Made by a program: the position numbers and the translations under genes. The notes beneath the pieces are model-generated. The model searched no databases and had not been told where the DNA came from. It was given only the letters and a program-made list of their open reading frames with translations. From NCBI GenBank assembly GCA_013397935.1, contig VZRN01001317.1, positions 3,510,738 to 3,574,737 on the forward strand: a DNA stretch of 64,000 nt, in the 5' to 3' direction. Shown in pieces: positions 37,691-49,700 of this stretch. Every line of letters starts with the position of its first letter. Within the stretch, counting starts at the first letter, position 1. This DNA comes from Dasyornis broadbenti. Its lineage: Eukaryota > Chordata > Aves > Passeriformes > Dasyornithidae.

Positions 37691-37714
37691 CCTGGGGTTT
37701 GTACCCTGGGGTAT
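37691..37714 (+). repeat. Left direct repeat flanking the CR1 copy
   Basis: CCTGGGGTTTGTACCCTGGG followed by GTATT. It differs from the copy at 37891 by a G/A change and one change near the end. Confidence 0.85.
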
Positions 37715-37890
37715 TTGAAGCTGTGGCTACCTCATGCCTGGAAGTCTCCAAGGCCAAGCTGGACAGGGCTTGGAGCAACCTGGTCTAGAGGAAGGTGTTC
37801 CTGCACATGGCAGGGAGGTGGAACTGGATAAACTTTAAGGTCCCTCCCAAACCAAATCAGTTTGTGATTCTCTGATTCTATGATTAATAT
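37715..37890 (+). mobile_element. CR1 LINE 3'-end copy flanked by ~20-bp direct repeats
   Basis: The body runs from CTACCTCATGCCTGGAAG through GCTTGGAGCAACCTGGTC, GGTCCCTCCCAAACC and GATTCTCTGATTCTATGAT, the full order of an avian CR1 3' tail. On each side lies nearly the same phrase, built on CCTGGG(G/A)TTTGTACCCTGGG, at 37691-37710 and 37891-37910, exactly 200 bp apart. Either the element made a long target duplication or it landed inside a small tandem repeat; a third related phrase at 37915-37930 favours the latter. Confidence 0.9.
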
Positions 37891-37930
37891 CCTGGGATTT
37901 GTACCCTGGGTTATTATTTGTACCCCGGGG
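37891..37930 (+). repeat. Right direct repeat flanking the CR1 copy, with a further partial copy
   Basis: CCTGGGATTTGTACCCTGGG is followed by TTATT and then another ATTTGTACCCCGGGG. Together with the left copy this makes three members of one repeat family. Confidence 0.85.
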
Positions 37931-39356
37931 TGTTGCTGTCTGAGTTTTCAGACATCCAGCCTGGAAAGAGGGGGAAATTTTGGTGCCCACCATCTGTTAC
38001 CAGCAGCATCCTTCCCCTCTGTGGTTGGTGCCAGTCACCAGTCACCCACTCATCATCTGAGTGACTCTAATTTAAATTTGATTGCATTTTATGGGCTGAA
38101 ATAATCCATGTGTGGTTTAATTTTCCATCTGCTTTTGCAGCTCCAAAGACTCAGTCAGGGCTGGGGAAGGTTCGAGGCAGAGTGGCAAACATTGGCCACT
38201 TTCTCCTAGAGCCCATCCTGCCCTGAGCTGGGTCCCCAGGTGGCACGACCATCCACCTCAAACAGCCAGAAGAAAACCAGCTGCTTGTTAGCTGAACAAA
38301 ATGTCAGCTTTGGGTATGGGGTGGCTGGGTTTGTCTCCCAGACACAAGCTGACTCCACCAGGCCTGACCGAGAGCTGCCGACCATCCTGCTTCTGCTGCT
38401 GCTCTGAGAGTGTGGCCAGGCTGGGGATCATGCAAACCTCTTTCCTACCAGCGGCTCTGCAGAATTCCTGATACGTTCCCAATGTTTGTATTTTTTCAGA
38501 GAATTCAGTGAGGGGGTTACGTGTGAAGAACAGATCTGCCTTGGAAAGGGAGGTGTTACCAGGATGATGATCTAAAAGGAGTCAGCAGAAACATAATCAG
38601 AAACCAGACACTGGAATTAAAATGAAATCATTTTGGTTTTAACCCTGAGCACTGGCATTATGCTGCAAAGCAGCTGCTGTGCCTTGGCAAACAAGGAGCC
38701 AGCTCTCCTGTATCCTAATGGTAAGGGATCCCTACTGGGATCACAGCAGTACCAGTGAAGAGGACTGGTTTTTGGACTCTCACCCCAGCTCATTGATACC
38801 GAGTGTTCTGCCAAACCAGGGACACGTAATCTGGAGACAGAGGCAGCATTCCCAGCAGGCTCCCTGTGCGTGGGCAGCTATTCCCGAGGTGCTGTGCCCC
38901 GGCTCACAGCGCAGATATGTGGGATGGTCAGTCTGACACGGCAGCTCTGCACAGCTCCATCTTGCTGTGCCAGGCACCAGTGTACAGGGAAACAAACCCA
39001 GCAGCAGAGCCAAGGCCAGTGCTCCTGGTTTTTGCCTTTGATGTCTGTTTCTTTCCAAAGAACTTGGATTGAAATAAAAAATATGAACAGAAGAGAAAAT
39101 GTTTTTAATTGCAGTGGGTCTGCTCTGTTGTGGTATTACCAGCACTGGCAGAGGTTTGATCTTCCATGCAGACTGTCCAGCAGACTCAGAGCCCTTCCTA
39201 TTCCCCACTGCCGTGGGATCTTGCTCTGGTTCCCAGCACCACATGCCAGCCCAGCTCTGTGTCTGGTTATGGTGATGGGAGCTTTCCTTGGGAACACATG
39301 ACTGAGCCTCTCAGCCCTGGTGGCATTAGCTCCCCTGTCCTCCTCCTTGCAAATAT

Positions 39357-39647
39357 TCATGTTGTCACAAACGAGAGTGTTTGAGATCGCTTAAAAAAAT
39401 CGCTGACAAGGGTATGAGCAAAATTCAGATTTAATACTAAGTGACAAAACACAAGTACGATGGCAAGATTCACTCTGCTACTTACAGGACAGCCAAGGCA
39501 CAACAAGAGAGAACATGCAACAACAAAACCAAACAAAATCCAGGCAATCAAAACAGAAATGAATTGAGAACCATCTAGGGGAGTGAGGGTGTTCGTGACT
39601 GGTACCAGTGACAAAAAGACAGTCAGGGCAAGGATAAAAGGGAACAT
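39357..39647 (-). other. Hydrophobic 96-codon open frame inside the LTR
   Basis: The frame opens MFPFILALTVFLSLVPV, signal-peptide-like, followed by a second hydrophobic stretch (about residues 30-54) with Cys-rich LLLCLGC. It lies entirely in the putative LTR and overlaps its polyadenylation signal. No domain is recognised. It is probably chance coding potential of T-rich LTR sequence; no function is claimed. Confidence 0.3.
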
Positions 39648-40095
39648 GGCCTAAAAGCTTAACAACACTCAAACTTAACAGTATTAAGTTTAACTTATAC
39701 CTTACGACTAGTAATTTAACATTGGGAGAACAGTTAACTTATACCCCACTTAACAATCTAACAGAGGAATAACACTTAACAGCATTTAACCTAACTTAAG
39801 TTATAACTTTGACGTTATACTTAGCAACTTAACAGAAGGACACCTAGCAACAGTTAGCTTAGTTTATAACTTATGTTTAATAACTTAGCAAAAGAACAAC
39901 ACTTCGCAGCATTTAAGGAAGTTTATAACTATAACTTAACCTTACTTACAGGCCCAGATATGTAGGTATCTGAGATATTTAAACATCTAAGAAAGCAGTA
40001 TTTTCTCTCAGATTTGCTATGGCATCTGCGCAGGGGTGTGCACCCAGACAGAAATAGTCAGTGCAAGCAACATACCTGTGAAAAATTTCCCCCAC
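39360..40095 (-). mobile_element. Probable LTR of an avian endogenous retrovirus with a TTAA-rich tandem block
   Basis: On the minus strand the segment starts near 40095 (TGTGGGGGAAATTT) and ends TTTGTGACA or TTTGTGACAACA at 39363/39360, a TG...CA pair. The 5' part (about 39950-39660) is a degenerate tandem of 60-67 bp units rich in TTAAGTTATAA and GTTAAGTGTT. The 3' part carries an ATTAAA-type polyadenylation signal at about 39435. No retroviral coding region adjoins. No clean target-site duplication was found: AAATATTCA occurs at 39351-39359 and 40105-40113 but does not abut both ends. Boundaries are therefore approximate and the family name is left open. Confidence 0.6.
39660..39950 (-). 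repeat. Degenerate TTAA-rich tandem array inside the LTR
   Basis: Four to five imperfect units of about 60-67 bases share GCTGTTAAGTGTT, TTGCTAAG and AAGTTATAAACT-like words on the minus strand. GC content is far below that of the flanks. Confidence 0.75.
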
Positions 40096-40604
40096 AGGTC
40101 AGTGAAATATTCACTTCAGATGATTTTGCATCTCTGGATGGGCAAAGGGTTGGGCCTCAAGGAGCGAAGGTATCAGCGCAGATCTCAGATCACACTGCAG
40201 CCTGGAAAGGAGTGGGGGCATGGGACGTTTTCCCCTCTCCTGGGGCTGCCCTGCCTTCCTGAGCTCCAGTGAGGCCTTCTGAGGGCTTGATGCATTCACA
40301 ACCCACTAATGGGGAGCTTTTTACCTGCCCCGGCTAAAAATTAGACCTTTCTCCAATTAACACCAGTGAGGTGACCACAGGCAAACAGGCCCAAGCCCTG
40401 AAGGCAGCTTCCCTGCTGGCCCAAGGAGACAGGGGACAGGGAACTCCCTTCTCTTCCTGCACACCCTGCCCAAGACGCCCCAGGCCCAGAAGAGGGTTGT
40501 GTTCAACCTCCACCAGCCCACTGGTCACAGCTCCTCTCCCCAGACCCACAAATCATTGAACAATGGACACAAATTCATTTATTATATCATTAAAACCCCA
40601 CTTT

Positions 40605-40713
40605 CTCGTTTGTTTTGTTTTTTGTTTTNNNNNNNNNNNNNNNNNNNNNNNNNNNNNNNNNNNNNNNNNNNNNNNNNNNNNNNNNNNNNNNNNNTTTTTT
40701 TTTTTTTTTTTTT
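40605..40713. repeat. Poly-T/TTTTG tract interrupted by an assembly gap
   Basis: TTTGTTTTGTTTTTTG-like sequence enters the gap and 19 consecutive T leave it. The hidden bases are probably more T-rich simple sequence, perhaps the poly-A of a minus-strand retroposition. Confidence 0.85.
40629..40694. other. Assembly gap of 66 N
   Basis: Run of N within a homopolymer tract, consistent with homopolymer drop-out. Nothing suggests lost coding sequence. Confidence 0.98.
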
Positions 40714-40724
40714 GCTTTTAGAGA

Positions 40725-41040
40725 AACAACAACAATGCCAGGAAGGTATATAATTATGGCTCATGATGGCAAATTTTACATCCCCAAACTGGAGTGTTTA
40801 ATTCAATTAGCTGTTGTAAAGATCTCGTTATCCCCTTCAAATGTTAATAAACTCAAGAACTTACAACTCCCTATGTTTGCAGCTCTCGCCATCCCAAACT
40901 GCTGTTATTTATATTTTTCTAAGCTGTTTCTAAACAGAACAGATTTTTATTGCTTTCTGGCCATATGCCCAGAATGAATGGGCAAAATTTGGGGGAAAAA
41001 AAATTAAAAACTTGAGATTTCTCTTTCTGTTTTTTCTTTC
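40725..41040. promoter_or_regulatory. AT-rich candidate conserved non-coding island
   Basis: Long AT-rich block with GTTTAATTCAATTAGC, AAATGTTAATAAACTC, CTGTTATTTATATTTTTC and CCATATGCCCAGAATG words. The texture is unlike a CR1 or LTR. It could equally be the 3' UTR of an unseen gene, but no coding exon is evident beside it. Confidence 0.25.
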
Positions 41041-41629
41041 CTCTGCCCCTTTCTCCAAGGAGTGCATGAGCTGTGAAAAAAAAAACCCAGGAGTTAATGC
41101 CGAGGGGGTCGTGCCTGACATCATCAGGGACTCCTCAGGAATATCAGAGCATCCTGTGGGAGTACAATGGGAGATGCTGCCCTCACCCCATGTCTCCCTG
41201 TACAATGCTGCTTTTGGGGGCTTTTTGTGAAAATGGGTTTTCTCTGATCCCTTTGGGAGACGTGCTGAGGGGCGGGTGCAGGGGTGATAAAGGTAGGGGG
41301 CACTCAGGTAATGATGGGGTGAGTGCTGGGGTCTGGCAGGCACCAGAGCAGATGATGCTTGTGGTGTTTGTCTGATGGAGACATCGTCCAGAGAAGCACT
41401 AAACCCACTGGGGTGAGGGACAAGGAGTAGAAGGAGCCTTTTTACTGATGGTGACAGATGGCACAGGTAGGACCGAAACTTCCAGAAACACGGTGCTTCC
41501 CCTGTTGTAATGAGACGAGCTTTGGGGTGAAGTGGACATCAGGATTAGGTGTCAAACAGATGAGCTCAGGGCAAGTGCCACAGCCCCAGTAGCTCCACGG
41601 TGGGACCCTGGCACTGCTGTGATGTGGGA

Positions 41630-41800
41630 AGGTTTTACATTTTTTTAAATTGAAAATTTCTGGAGATTTTTTTAACAACATCCACACCCTCGTATCAGAC
41701 AAACATGGAATGTCTATAAAACCACAACACCCTTTTAGCTATTCTGATAATAGCTACACAAGTGGAATTTGAATCTTTATCAGAGTATGTATATGGTTCA
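41630..41800. promoter_or_regulatory. AT-rich candidate conserved non-coding island
   Basis: Contains TTTTTTTAAATTGAAAATTTC, TAGCTATTCTGATAATAGC (an imperfect inverted repeat) and GAATTTGAATCTTTATCAG. No repeat family was recognised and function is untested. Confidence 0.2.
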
Positions 41801-43756
41801 GTTTGAAGATTTGGTCACAGCAAATGTCTTTTGGCTGGTGCTTCCTGGGAAGCATGTGTACAGCCAGTGCCCTGGGCTGGTTTAGCTGGGAATGCTGCAG
41901 TAATGGCCTTTTGCTCCCTCAGCCTCCAGCTTCTCAGACCTGATTCCACACCCTGCTGCCCAGGTTACCTGGAAGCAGCCCGTTTTTTACCATTTCGTTT
42001 TTAACCATTTAACCATTTAGTGGCCATTTAGCACTGAATATCCGTGAGGCTCACCCACTGCTGGAGTCAGTGTCAGAGGTGTCACTGCCTCTGGCACATG
42101 TCACAGGGATGTGGGGATGTCACTGAACATCTGCTTGCTGGACACAACCTTCTGGTTAGCACTCAGTGGTGGAGAGCTACGAGCATCATCACCTGCAGCC
42201 CCACTGTGGTGTCCCTGTTACAACAGCATCTCCTGCCCTGGGCTCCCCTCTCCTGATACGGGGCTGAGGGGAGCATGGAGCTCACAACTCTGCTCCCCAT
42301 CTGGGCATGAGTGAGTCAGGCATGACTGGAACATGCATACCTTGAAAATCTGTTTCTGTGGAATTCTTCTTGGACAAATGCGAGAGCAGGTTTGGAGCTT
42401 GTGCTCAGTTCCTGTTGCTTGCATGGGTTATGGGAACACTGGCACACAGCACTGGCTCTGTGGGCAGCACTGGCAGAGGCTCCAAGAGCCTATTCCAATG
42501 GCCAAGTTGCCTCCTGGTGTAGCTGGGGTGGCCAAGTGTCCTCTGAGCCCCAATACCGTGAGTGCCTTGGGGAGAGCCAAGTGCTGTCTGGGAGTACTGA
42601 CAGCATGTGCAGCTATTTCGATACCTGGGGTGTCCATAAAGGCACTGGATTACTCCTAATCTCCATGTTTTCCAGTGATTAACACACATGCCAGCTATGG
42701 AGGGGCTTGTGATTGACTCCCTTGATTAGCAGGAGGGGAATTTTCTCACCTATTTAAACCCTGGCTGTAAAGAGCAGTTTCATGCTGGTGTTAACGGCGC
42801 TTCACTCACTGTGTGAGGTGCTGACAGCTCCCTGAAAGGAGGATTGACACAAACTGAAGGACCCCCAAGTCCTCCGAGCTTTCCCAGTGCTCTCTGCTGA
42901 CCCCTTTCATTGCCTGCCACCACTGGGTGATGGGGTCTGGGCTCTTGCTGCAATTTGTTCAGCAATGACAACAATTTTTGTCACATCTCACCTGCCTGTA
43001 GACACACTGGTCCAGCTGGGCTGGAGCAAAGACCAACGGTTCAGCTGCACTCTCCATTGCTCAGGTCTGTGAGCTGACCTGTTCCTCTCCCTCCACACTC
43101 CAAAATCCCAGGGGGAATTTTGCTCCTCTCAGCTGCCCCAAGACAGTCCTCACCACACACAGATGGTGAAATTTAATGCTTGAGAGAACTCAAACCCGAC
43201 CTGCCCAACCGGGTCCCAGCACAGGCGGTAACAGAGGCTCTCAGGTGAGTGTGTACAGCTGGGCAGAGCTGTAGGACAGACAGACAGACACAACCCCACC
43301 CTGCCAGCATGGGGGCTGAGCATTATGGCAAAATTCAGCTCACAGGATTGCCAAAGTGTATGTTTGTTCACACTGTCTGGGGATGCTGGCTCAGCTGCCA
43401 GATCCCACAAGGATTTTATTCTCAGAGTTCTGAGATGACCACAGGATCTCTGGAGTGACTCAGAACATGCTTGGCTGAGCCTGAGCTGCTGCTGCCACGG
43501 GATGTAGTCCCTGAGGTCTGGTCAGCTTCTTGTTTTTACTTGTGGGAAATTGGGATAACTGGGGGAACCCAGCCTAGCAATCATCTGGTGATGCTTCTGG
43601 AAGGCTCCCTGCCATTCCCTGTGGCTCAGGACCCCTTGCCATGTCCAGTCCCCTGGTACACATACAGCAGGAAGCCCAGGTGCAGGAGGCTGCTGCCAGA
43701 CTGGCACAGTCAATCCTTCTGTCATCTCCAAGGAAGGGGATGCTGCATCAAAACGG

Positions 43757-43982
43757 AAAGAGGGAAAATTTAGGCTGGAGATATGGAAGAAACTATTTCC
43801 CTGTGAGGGTGGTGAGGCCCTGGCACAGGTTGTCCAGAGAAGCTGTGTCTACCCCATCCCTGGAAGTGTTCAAGGCCAGGATGGACAGGGGTTGGAGCAG
43901 CCTGGGATAGTGGAAGCAGCAGGGGGTGGTAGAAGATGAGTTTTAAGGTTCCTTCCAATCCACACCATTCCATGATTCTATG
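43757..43982 (+). mobile_element. CR1 LINE 3'-end copy
   Basis: GGCTGGAGATATGGAAGAAA, TGTGAGGGTGGTGAGGCCCT, GGTTGTCCAGAGAAGCTGTG, GTTCAAGGCCAGGATGGACA and CCATGATTCTATG follow the avian CR1 3' end in order through the terminal repeat. It is the longest and best preserved CR1 copy in the window. Confidence 0.93.
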
Positions 43983-44439
43983 TCCCCAGAGGCATGTGGA
44001 TAACGGGGATTTTGGAGATCACCTGCCCCTCAGAGATTATTGGAGCCTGGTTGGGCCTTGTCCCCAAAGCTACAACCAGTGCTGGCCATGTGTGACTCAG
44101 CATGGCCTCTGGCTTGGGCTGTGCCCTAGAGCCGAGTCAAACAGTGGCACGGCCCATGTCACTGTGGCCGTGGGCAGGTGTCAGGGCTGATAACACGGGG
44201 AGGATCTGCTGTGTGCCAGCACGGAGCCCTCAGACACTGCCTGCCTGCACAGCGCCATGCACACATCTGGGAGCAGAGTCTGGCAGAGCAGAGCAGGCAA
44301 CTGGAAATGTTTCATAACCAACAGCAGAGGAGGAGATGAGGAGCTGAACACGCATTGCTTCAGACATGTTTCTGACAATTCTCTGGCTCCAGACTGTTTC
44401 AACTTCAGCTGAAAAATGTTGAGCTATTAGTCCCTGGGG

Positions 44440-44600
44440 GGCGGGGGTGATGTGAAAGTTAGAGAATTATTTTGTATTAATGTTTGTTTTTTTTCTCTTT
44501 TCCTAATTCCCCTGAGGCTTTTCAACTTCTAAATCTGTACTCTTGTGTGGCAGCTGCATCGACCAGCTCTATCATGTCGATAACCTGTGTCACACAGAAT
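44440..44600. promoter_or_regulatory. AT-rich candidate conserved non-coding island
   Basis: AGAATTATTTTGTATTAATG followed by a long pyrimidine tract and CTAAATCTGTACTC, GCATCGACC and CATGTCGATAACC words. Non-repetitive; conservation untested. Confidence 0.2.
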
Positions 44601-45467
44601 CCTGGAGGGCTCATTGGCGTTGGGGAACACAGCAGTTCATCCTGGTGCTGGGATGCACTCCCAGGGATGTCTTCTAAATTAAACTGACTTGGGTGCACAG
44701 GATGGGAGCTGAGGACTGGGAAGAAGATTCACTCTCAGACCAAGCTGAGGATTCAGGGCAGGAATAGCAGTGTTTGCCACAGGCTGAGATGCTTTGGCAG
44801 AACTCAGTGAGGAGTACTGGAACAATTCAGCAGCCATTAGAAGACAGGAACTGAGAGGAACAACAGGGGTTCTCCAGGTGGGCTTGGACAGACACATCTG
44901 GGACTGATGCAGGCTGAGGGAAGTGGAAAATAGCATCACAGAGAGGCTCAGCATGGCTGAGGTGCAGAGGCTGCTCTTCCCTGATCTGCTGGAACACCTC
45001 CTCATTTCAGTGGCTATTGCAGAACAATGATTCCCAGCAGCAAGACCTGTCTGGGCTCTCCCAGGCTTTCCAGGTTGTCTCAGCTGAAAGTGCTGTTGGA
45101 GCCCCAATAACCCCAGAGTGACTGATGAAAGGCCAGTGGAACACCAAACCAGACCCTCCTCCCCATTGCTATGGAGGAAGGCCCTGGGGCACCCCTCCCT
45201 GAGCCTCTCAGAAGCGCCCAGTGACCTGGGGGTGCGTGCCAAAAAACGATACCTGTGTCCTCCCCCATGTGCCCAATTCCTCAGTGCTGGTGCAGACCCT
45301 CCCCTGCCTCCAAAGGTCCGTGTTACACGTGCACATTCTTGATCCCTCTCTTGCCTGCTCCTGGGCATGGAAAGGTACAGCCTGAGCTCTCCTGGAGCTC
45401 CTCACCTGCTCTCACTCCCCCACAGGAGAGAGCAGTGTGATTGAGGAGGCACAGCTGCCTCGTGCTG

Positions 45468-45682
45468 GCTAGCTCAGGCTGGATACTAAGAAAATTTCTT
45501 CCCCAGAAGGATTGTTCAGCCCTGGCATAGCTGCTCCTATCTCTGGAGTGATTTAAAAGATCTGTAGATGTGGCACTTGGGGACATGGGTTAGTGGTGGC
45601 TTTGGCAGTTCTGGGGGGACTATTGGACTCAATGGTCTCAAGGGCTTTTCCAACACACAAGATTCTAGGATTCTATCCCATG
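45468..45682 (+). mobile_element. CR1 LINE 3'-end copy
   Basis: Contains the CR1 order GGATACTAAGAAAATTTCTT, GATCTGTAGATGTGGCACTT, TGGACTCAATGGTCTCAAGG, CTTTTCCAACACACAAG and GATTCTAGGATTCTAT. The 3' terminal 8-bp repeat is present, and the copy is moderately diverged. Confidence 0.9.
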
Positions 45683-46569
45683 ATCCTATTTCTCCTATGA
45701 TATTTCCCTTTCACACCCGCACCTTTCAGCTTGGTTGGCCAAGGCATCATTTTCAGGGTTTACGGAACTCAGCAGGTAGAGGAATCCCGAGGCCAGGTTA
45801 GGCTATCCTGCCTGTCATTCCCTGACTGTCACACGAGCTGAAATTGCAACAGATCTGCTCATCGCATCACCCAGCACTGTCACTTGGGCCAAGGAATTCC
45901 TGGAGGGCAGAACATGTCAGACGTGGGAGAGGAGCACCAATCCCCAAGAGTGTGAAGGAAAGGATCCACGTGAGCCAGAGCTGTGTGACAGAGCATCAGT
46001 GCTGTGAGAAGAAGCTGCAGAGAGGGCTGGGATCCACAAGAGCAGAGGAATGTGTCAGTCTTGGCATAGTGAGCACTGAGACAGGCACGAATCTTCCCCT
46101 GGAAAGCCACCCTCCAAGCAGGAAGCACCTGTGGCACATTTGCACCCATGTTTGAGAGAGGAAAATCTCTCTAAACCAATTTTGAGCAGGTTCAATAGGA
46201 GGATCAGAGCTGAAGAAGTGCATCAGGCCCGGTGATTTGTTTGATGAATTCAGGCAGTGATTCTGTCTGCAGGTTATCAGAAAAAATGCTTTGATTTGCA
46301 GAAATTCCTTCATTATTCTCAATTATTCAGAGCGCATCTTGCTGCCTCAGCACTGCTGAGGGAGCGGTCTGCACGGCACTGCCTGTGACGGTGTCCCCTG
46401 GTCTCATCACGGTGTCTCAGGTCAGCATGAATTCCAACTGGCCAGGCCGAGGCATCCATGAGGGCTTAAGCCACCTGCCCCAACTGCCCCATAGAGGGCT
46501 TGAGCCTGCCCCAACTGCCCGACACATCTTCCCTGAGGGTCAAACTTTTCTGTTGAAGCCCAATCATTA

Positions 46570-46745
46570 TCTATCATTTTTGACACGGCCACAAGGACAT
46601 TTGAAAATGCTTTTCAATGAAAACAAAACCCAGCATTTTTGTTTAATTTCTTGGTGCTATGGAAAGCCGCTCACTGCTGTATTTTTAGCTCCCCTGGAAT
46701 AAGCTGCATGAGCTGATGAAAGGATCAGCATGTTGATGAGGGGGG
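46570..46745. promoter_or_regulatory. AT-rich candidate conserved non-coding island
   Basis: ATTTTTGACACGGCC, TGAAAATGCTTTTCAATG and GTTTAATTTCTTGG occur in non-repetitive sequence between GC-rich blocks. Function untested. Confidence 0.18.
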
Positions 46746-49700
46746 TTATCGTATCCCAACTTCACGCTTCTCCCACACTCTGGCTGAGCTCAGCTGGGCT
46801 CTCCAGTTGCCCACACTGGGCATCTCCCACCCCACAGTGCCCCAAATGGGGGTGTTGATCTGTCCTTGCTGTGAGCATGAAGTTCAAGTTGGCAAAGACT
46901 TTGGAGGAGAACTAAGACCTGTTTGTTCCTCAGTAGCATCCTCCTGTTGGGGCAGAGCAATCCAGTGGAGCCCAGCATTCCAGGGGATTCATGGATGTGT
47001 TCAGTCCCTGCTGAAATGCTTTGGCCTTTGGCTCAAGGTTTGAGCTTAGGTGTGCTGGGAGAAATTCCCATTGTGAGCCCTTGTTTGGGAAAGAACTGCT
47101 CCATGGAGAGTTTTGTCCCAATGAATCATCCTAGAAGGAGATGACAATGAAGCGCAGCTGGATGTTGGGGAAGGGCAGCGCTTTGAGCTCCCTGGAATAT
47201 GCTACTGAAGAAGGAATAAGCTTGACCCAGATACATGAAATAACACGGTCCCTGACAAAGCACTGCAGCAAGAGCTAGGATTTCACATCTAATAAAAAAC
47301 CAACTTACTTGCTGTCCACAGATACACACAGCGTGGAATTAGGGATACACTGGAATAAAACAGCATCAGCATAGGCTGAATCCAGCTGATGCAGTGCCAT
47401 GGCTCTGTGCTGGGGTTGTGCAGCAGCAATCCTGCTACTCCACCTGCCCTCAGCGGTGCCTGCCTGACTTTCCTTGCCCTCTGAGGTCTCTCTGTGGGTC
47501 AGACAGCTCCATTGCTTGTGCTCCAGAAACCAGAGGCATTGCTTTGGGGAGCCCTCTGCCCCCAGGCAGACTGGAGAGGGCAGATGGGTTGTGTCACACC
47601 AGCGGGTGTGGGACATTGGGAAGGGTTTGCTAAACCCCACTGCCAGCTGGAGTCATGGGACCACAGGAATCTTCTGGCAGCACCAGGGCTGATCCAGCCC
47701 TGCCAGCAGCCTGTGCTGGCCCTGCCTGCTGGGACGGATACACAAATGCCCCGCCATGTGGGAAGGGGACAGCACACTGCACAGGTCTCTGCAGAGCAGG
47801 GCACGCTGTGTGGGAGGGTAGGGAGCACTGGTGGTCCATGGGGGACCTCTCGGCCAGGGTTTACTTGTTACAGGTTACACCATCACCTGCACCCTGCTTC
47901 CAGCATGGTGGGACACTGTGCCCACTGCTTTCACCTCTTTAGGGCCAGATGAGTTTTTCTCCCATGTGCTGCAACAGCATGAGCTGGAACAAGTCTGATC
48001 CTGTGTTTTCCTTGTGCCCTGAGGGAGGTAACATGGACCAAGGAATATGGAGGTCTCTGATCCTCATGCCACGTGCAGAGCGTGCCAGGACTGGTGGAGT
48101 TCCAGTAGTCCAAGCTCTCACTGATGTTGGGCACTGCCCCCTAACCCACCCAGGAGTGTGGGAAGCCCAATCACTCTCCTGGCGCTAATGACTGAGCACA
48201 TGAAGTGCTATCATGGGCAGTCTGAGCACGGAAGTCAGGTAGGAACCTGGGCCAACATTTCTTTGGGAAGCACAAGGAATTTGTGGAAGGCTGCCCATCC
48301 CACCCACAGCCCAGGGGCAGGTTCCAACAGCACTGGAATGACAGCGCAGTGGCCTGATACCAATTGTGCTGCTCTCACTGCCATGGCTGGAGTCTGATCC
48401 CTCTCTCCTGGTGGCACTGCAGCTCTGGAGTGCCTGTGACCCATCCTCTGGCAGCTCTGCCCCGGAATTGGGAGGTCTCAGAGCCTCGTCCTGCAGCACT
48501 TGCCCTCTCTGCTACTTGAGGTGCTCTGCAGGATGTTCCTGAGAGCTCTGCAGCCCAGGAGTTTCTCACACCAGGTTCTCTGCTGCTCACCAATGGTCTG
48601 AGAGCTGGCATGCAGACCCTGACTCACCCAGCCTGGGGCTCCACAGGCTGGGGGCTGCATGTCCTCTGCCCTGCTCAGCGACCAGAAGGGATGCTAGGGG
48701 CAATGGTAGTGTCATCCCCATCTGCCTTATCCTGGACCCTCCACAGAGCATCTGAGCAAGCACATCTCACTGATGCCTGGAGAGCAAACACATTCCCTGA
48801 GCAAACTCACCAAGTGGAACCACTGAAAATTAGTGAAGGGCTGCAGCTGGAGGCAGCTGTGCAGAGCTACTACCTACAAATCTGTCCTATCCACTGGGAA
48901 GATACTTGGGGGGAGAAAATATTGCCTCTACTGGAAATGTTCTAGGATGCTTGAAAGACTTCAAGGGCTCAAATTAGTGCCCGTGAGGCATCGTTTGGGA
49001 ATCCAGGCAGGGAGTGAGCAAAGCTGACAAGAGTCATAAAGGAGAAAAATCTTCAGCATTTCCAAAGGGCTGGGCAAAGCTGCCTCTTCATGCTTCTATC
49101 CCCACAGATGAGGAGGTTTACAAGGTACATGAACAACATCACTGGTTTACTGAGATGGCATTGTGGAGTTGGGTAGAAACGGGATTTGCTAAAAGTGGCA
49201 CCCAAACCTCCTGCCACCAGATAGTGGGCTGTTCTCTGAACATGTCCTGCCACGGTCACCTCCTGTGCATGCATCAGTGTGTCCAGCTCCAACGGTGAAG
49301 GTCAGGCTTGTGGCTAAAGCACACATTTGGGGGATGTTGCATGCCTCAGTCCTGATCCCATCAGGCTCCCCATTTCAGCTGTGCTGTGGGGCAGGGGAAA
49401 GGAAGCTGCTGCCCTGCACAGGGAGGAGCAACAGGAGAGCAAAGCGATGAGGTGGCACGAGACCAAGTCACCTGGCTCACTGTGCACAGATTACACAAGG
49501 TGGTGTTGGTGTCAGGAAACCCCAGAGTATTGTTGTTCACTCTTTCCCATACTGCAGACCTCAAAGAATTTGCACAACAGCAAGAATTAAACCAAATATA
49601 TTATGAAAGGGGAGTTATCCCGGGATGCACACAGCAGAAAGGGATGACAGCTTGAGGAGGAAAGCATGGGAGCAGCAGCTCTGTAAGCAGAGGCTGAGCA

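Larger units (their letters stand above)
29427..39359. other. Intergenic sequence, no gene recognised
   Basis: Unique sequence with CR1 tails at 31.2, 32.4 and 37.8 kb, an 18-bp tandem at 30.84 kb, a polypyrimidine tandem at 34.75-34.83 kb and AT-rich islands at 30.55, 31.38 and 33.95-34.17 kb. No coding exon was recognised on either strand. Confidence 0.5.

Noticed and set aside
39351..40113. AAATATTCA on both sides of the LTR as a target-site duplication
   Set aside because: The right copy does not abut a CA/TG terminus, and a 9-bp AT-rich match may be chance.
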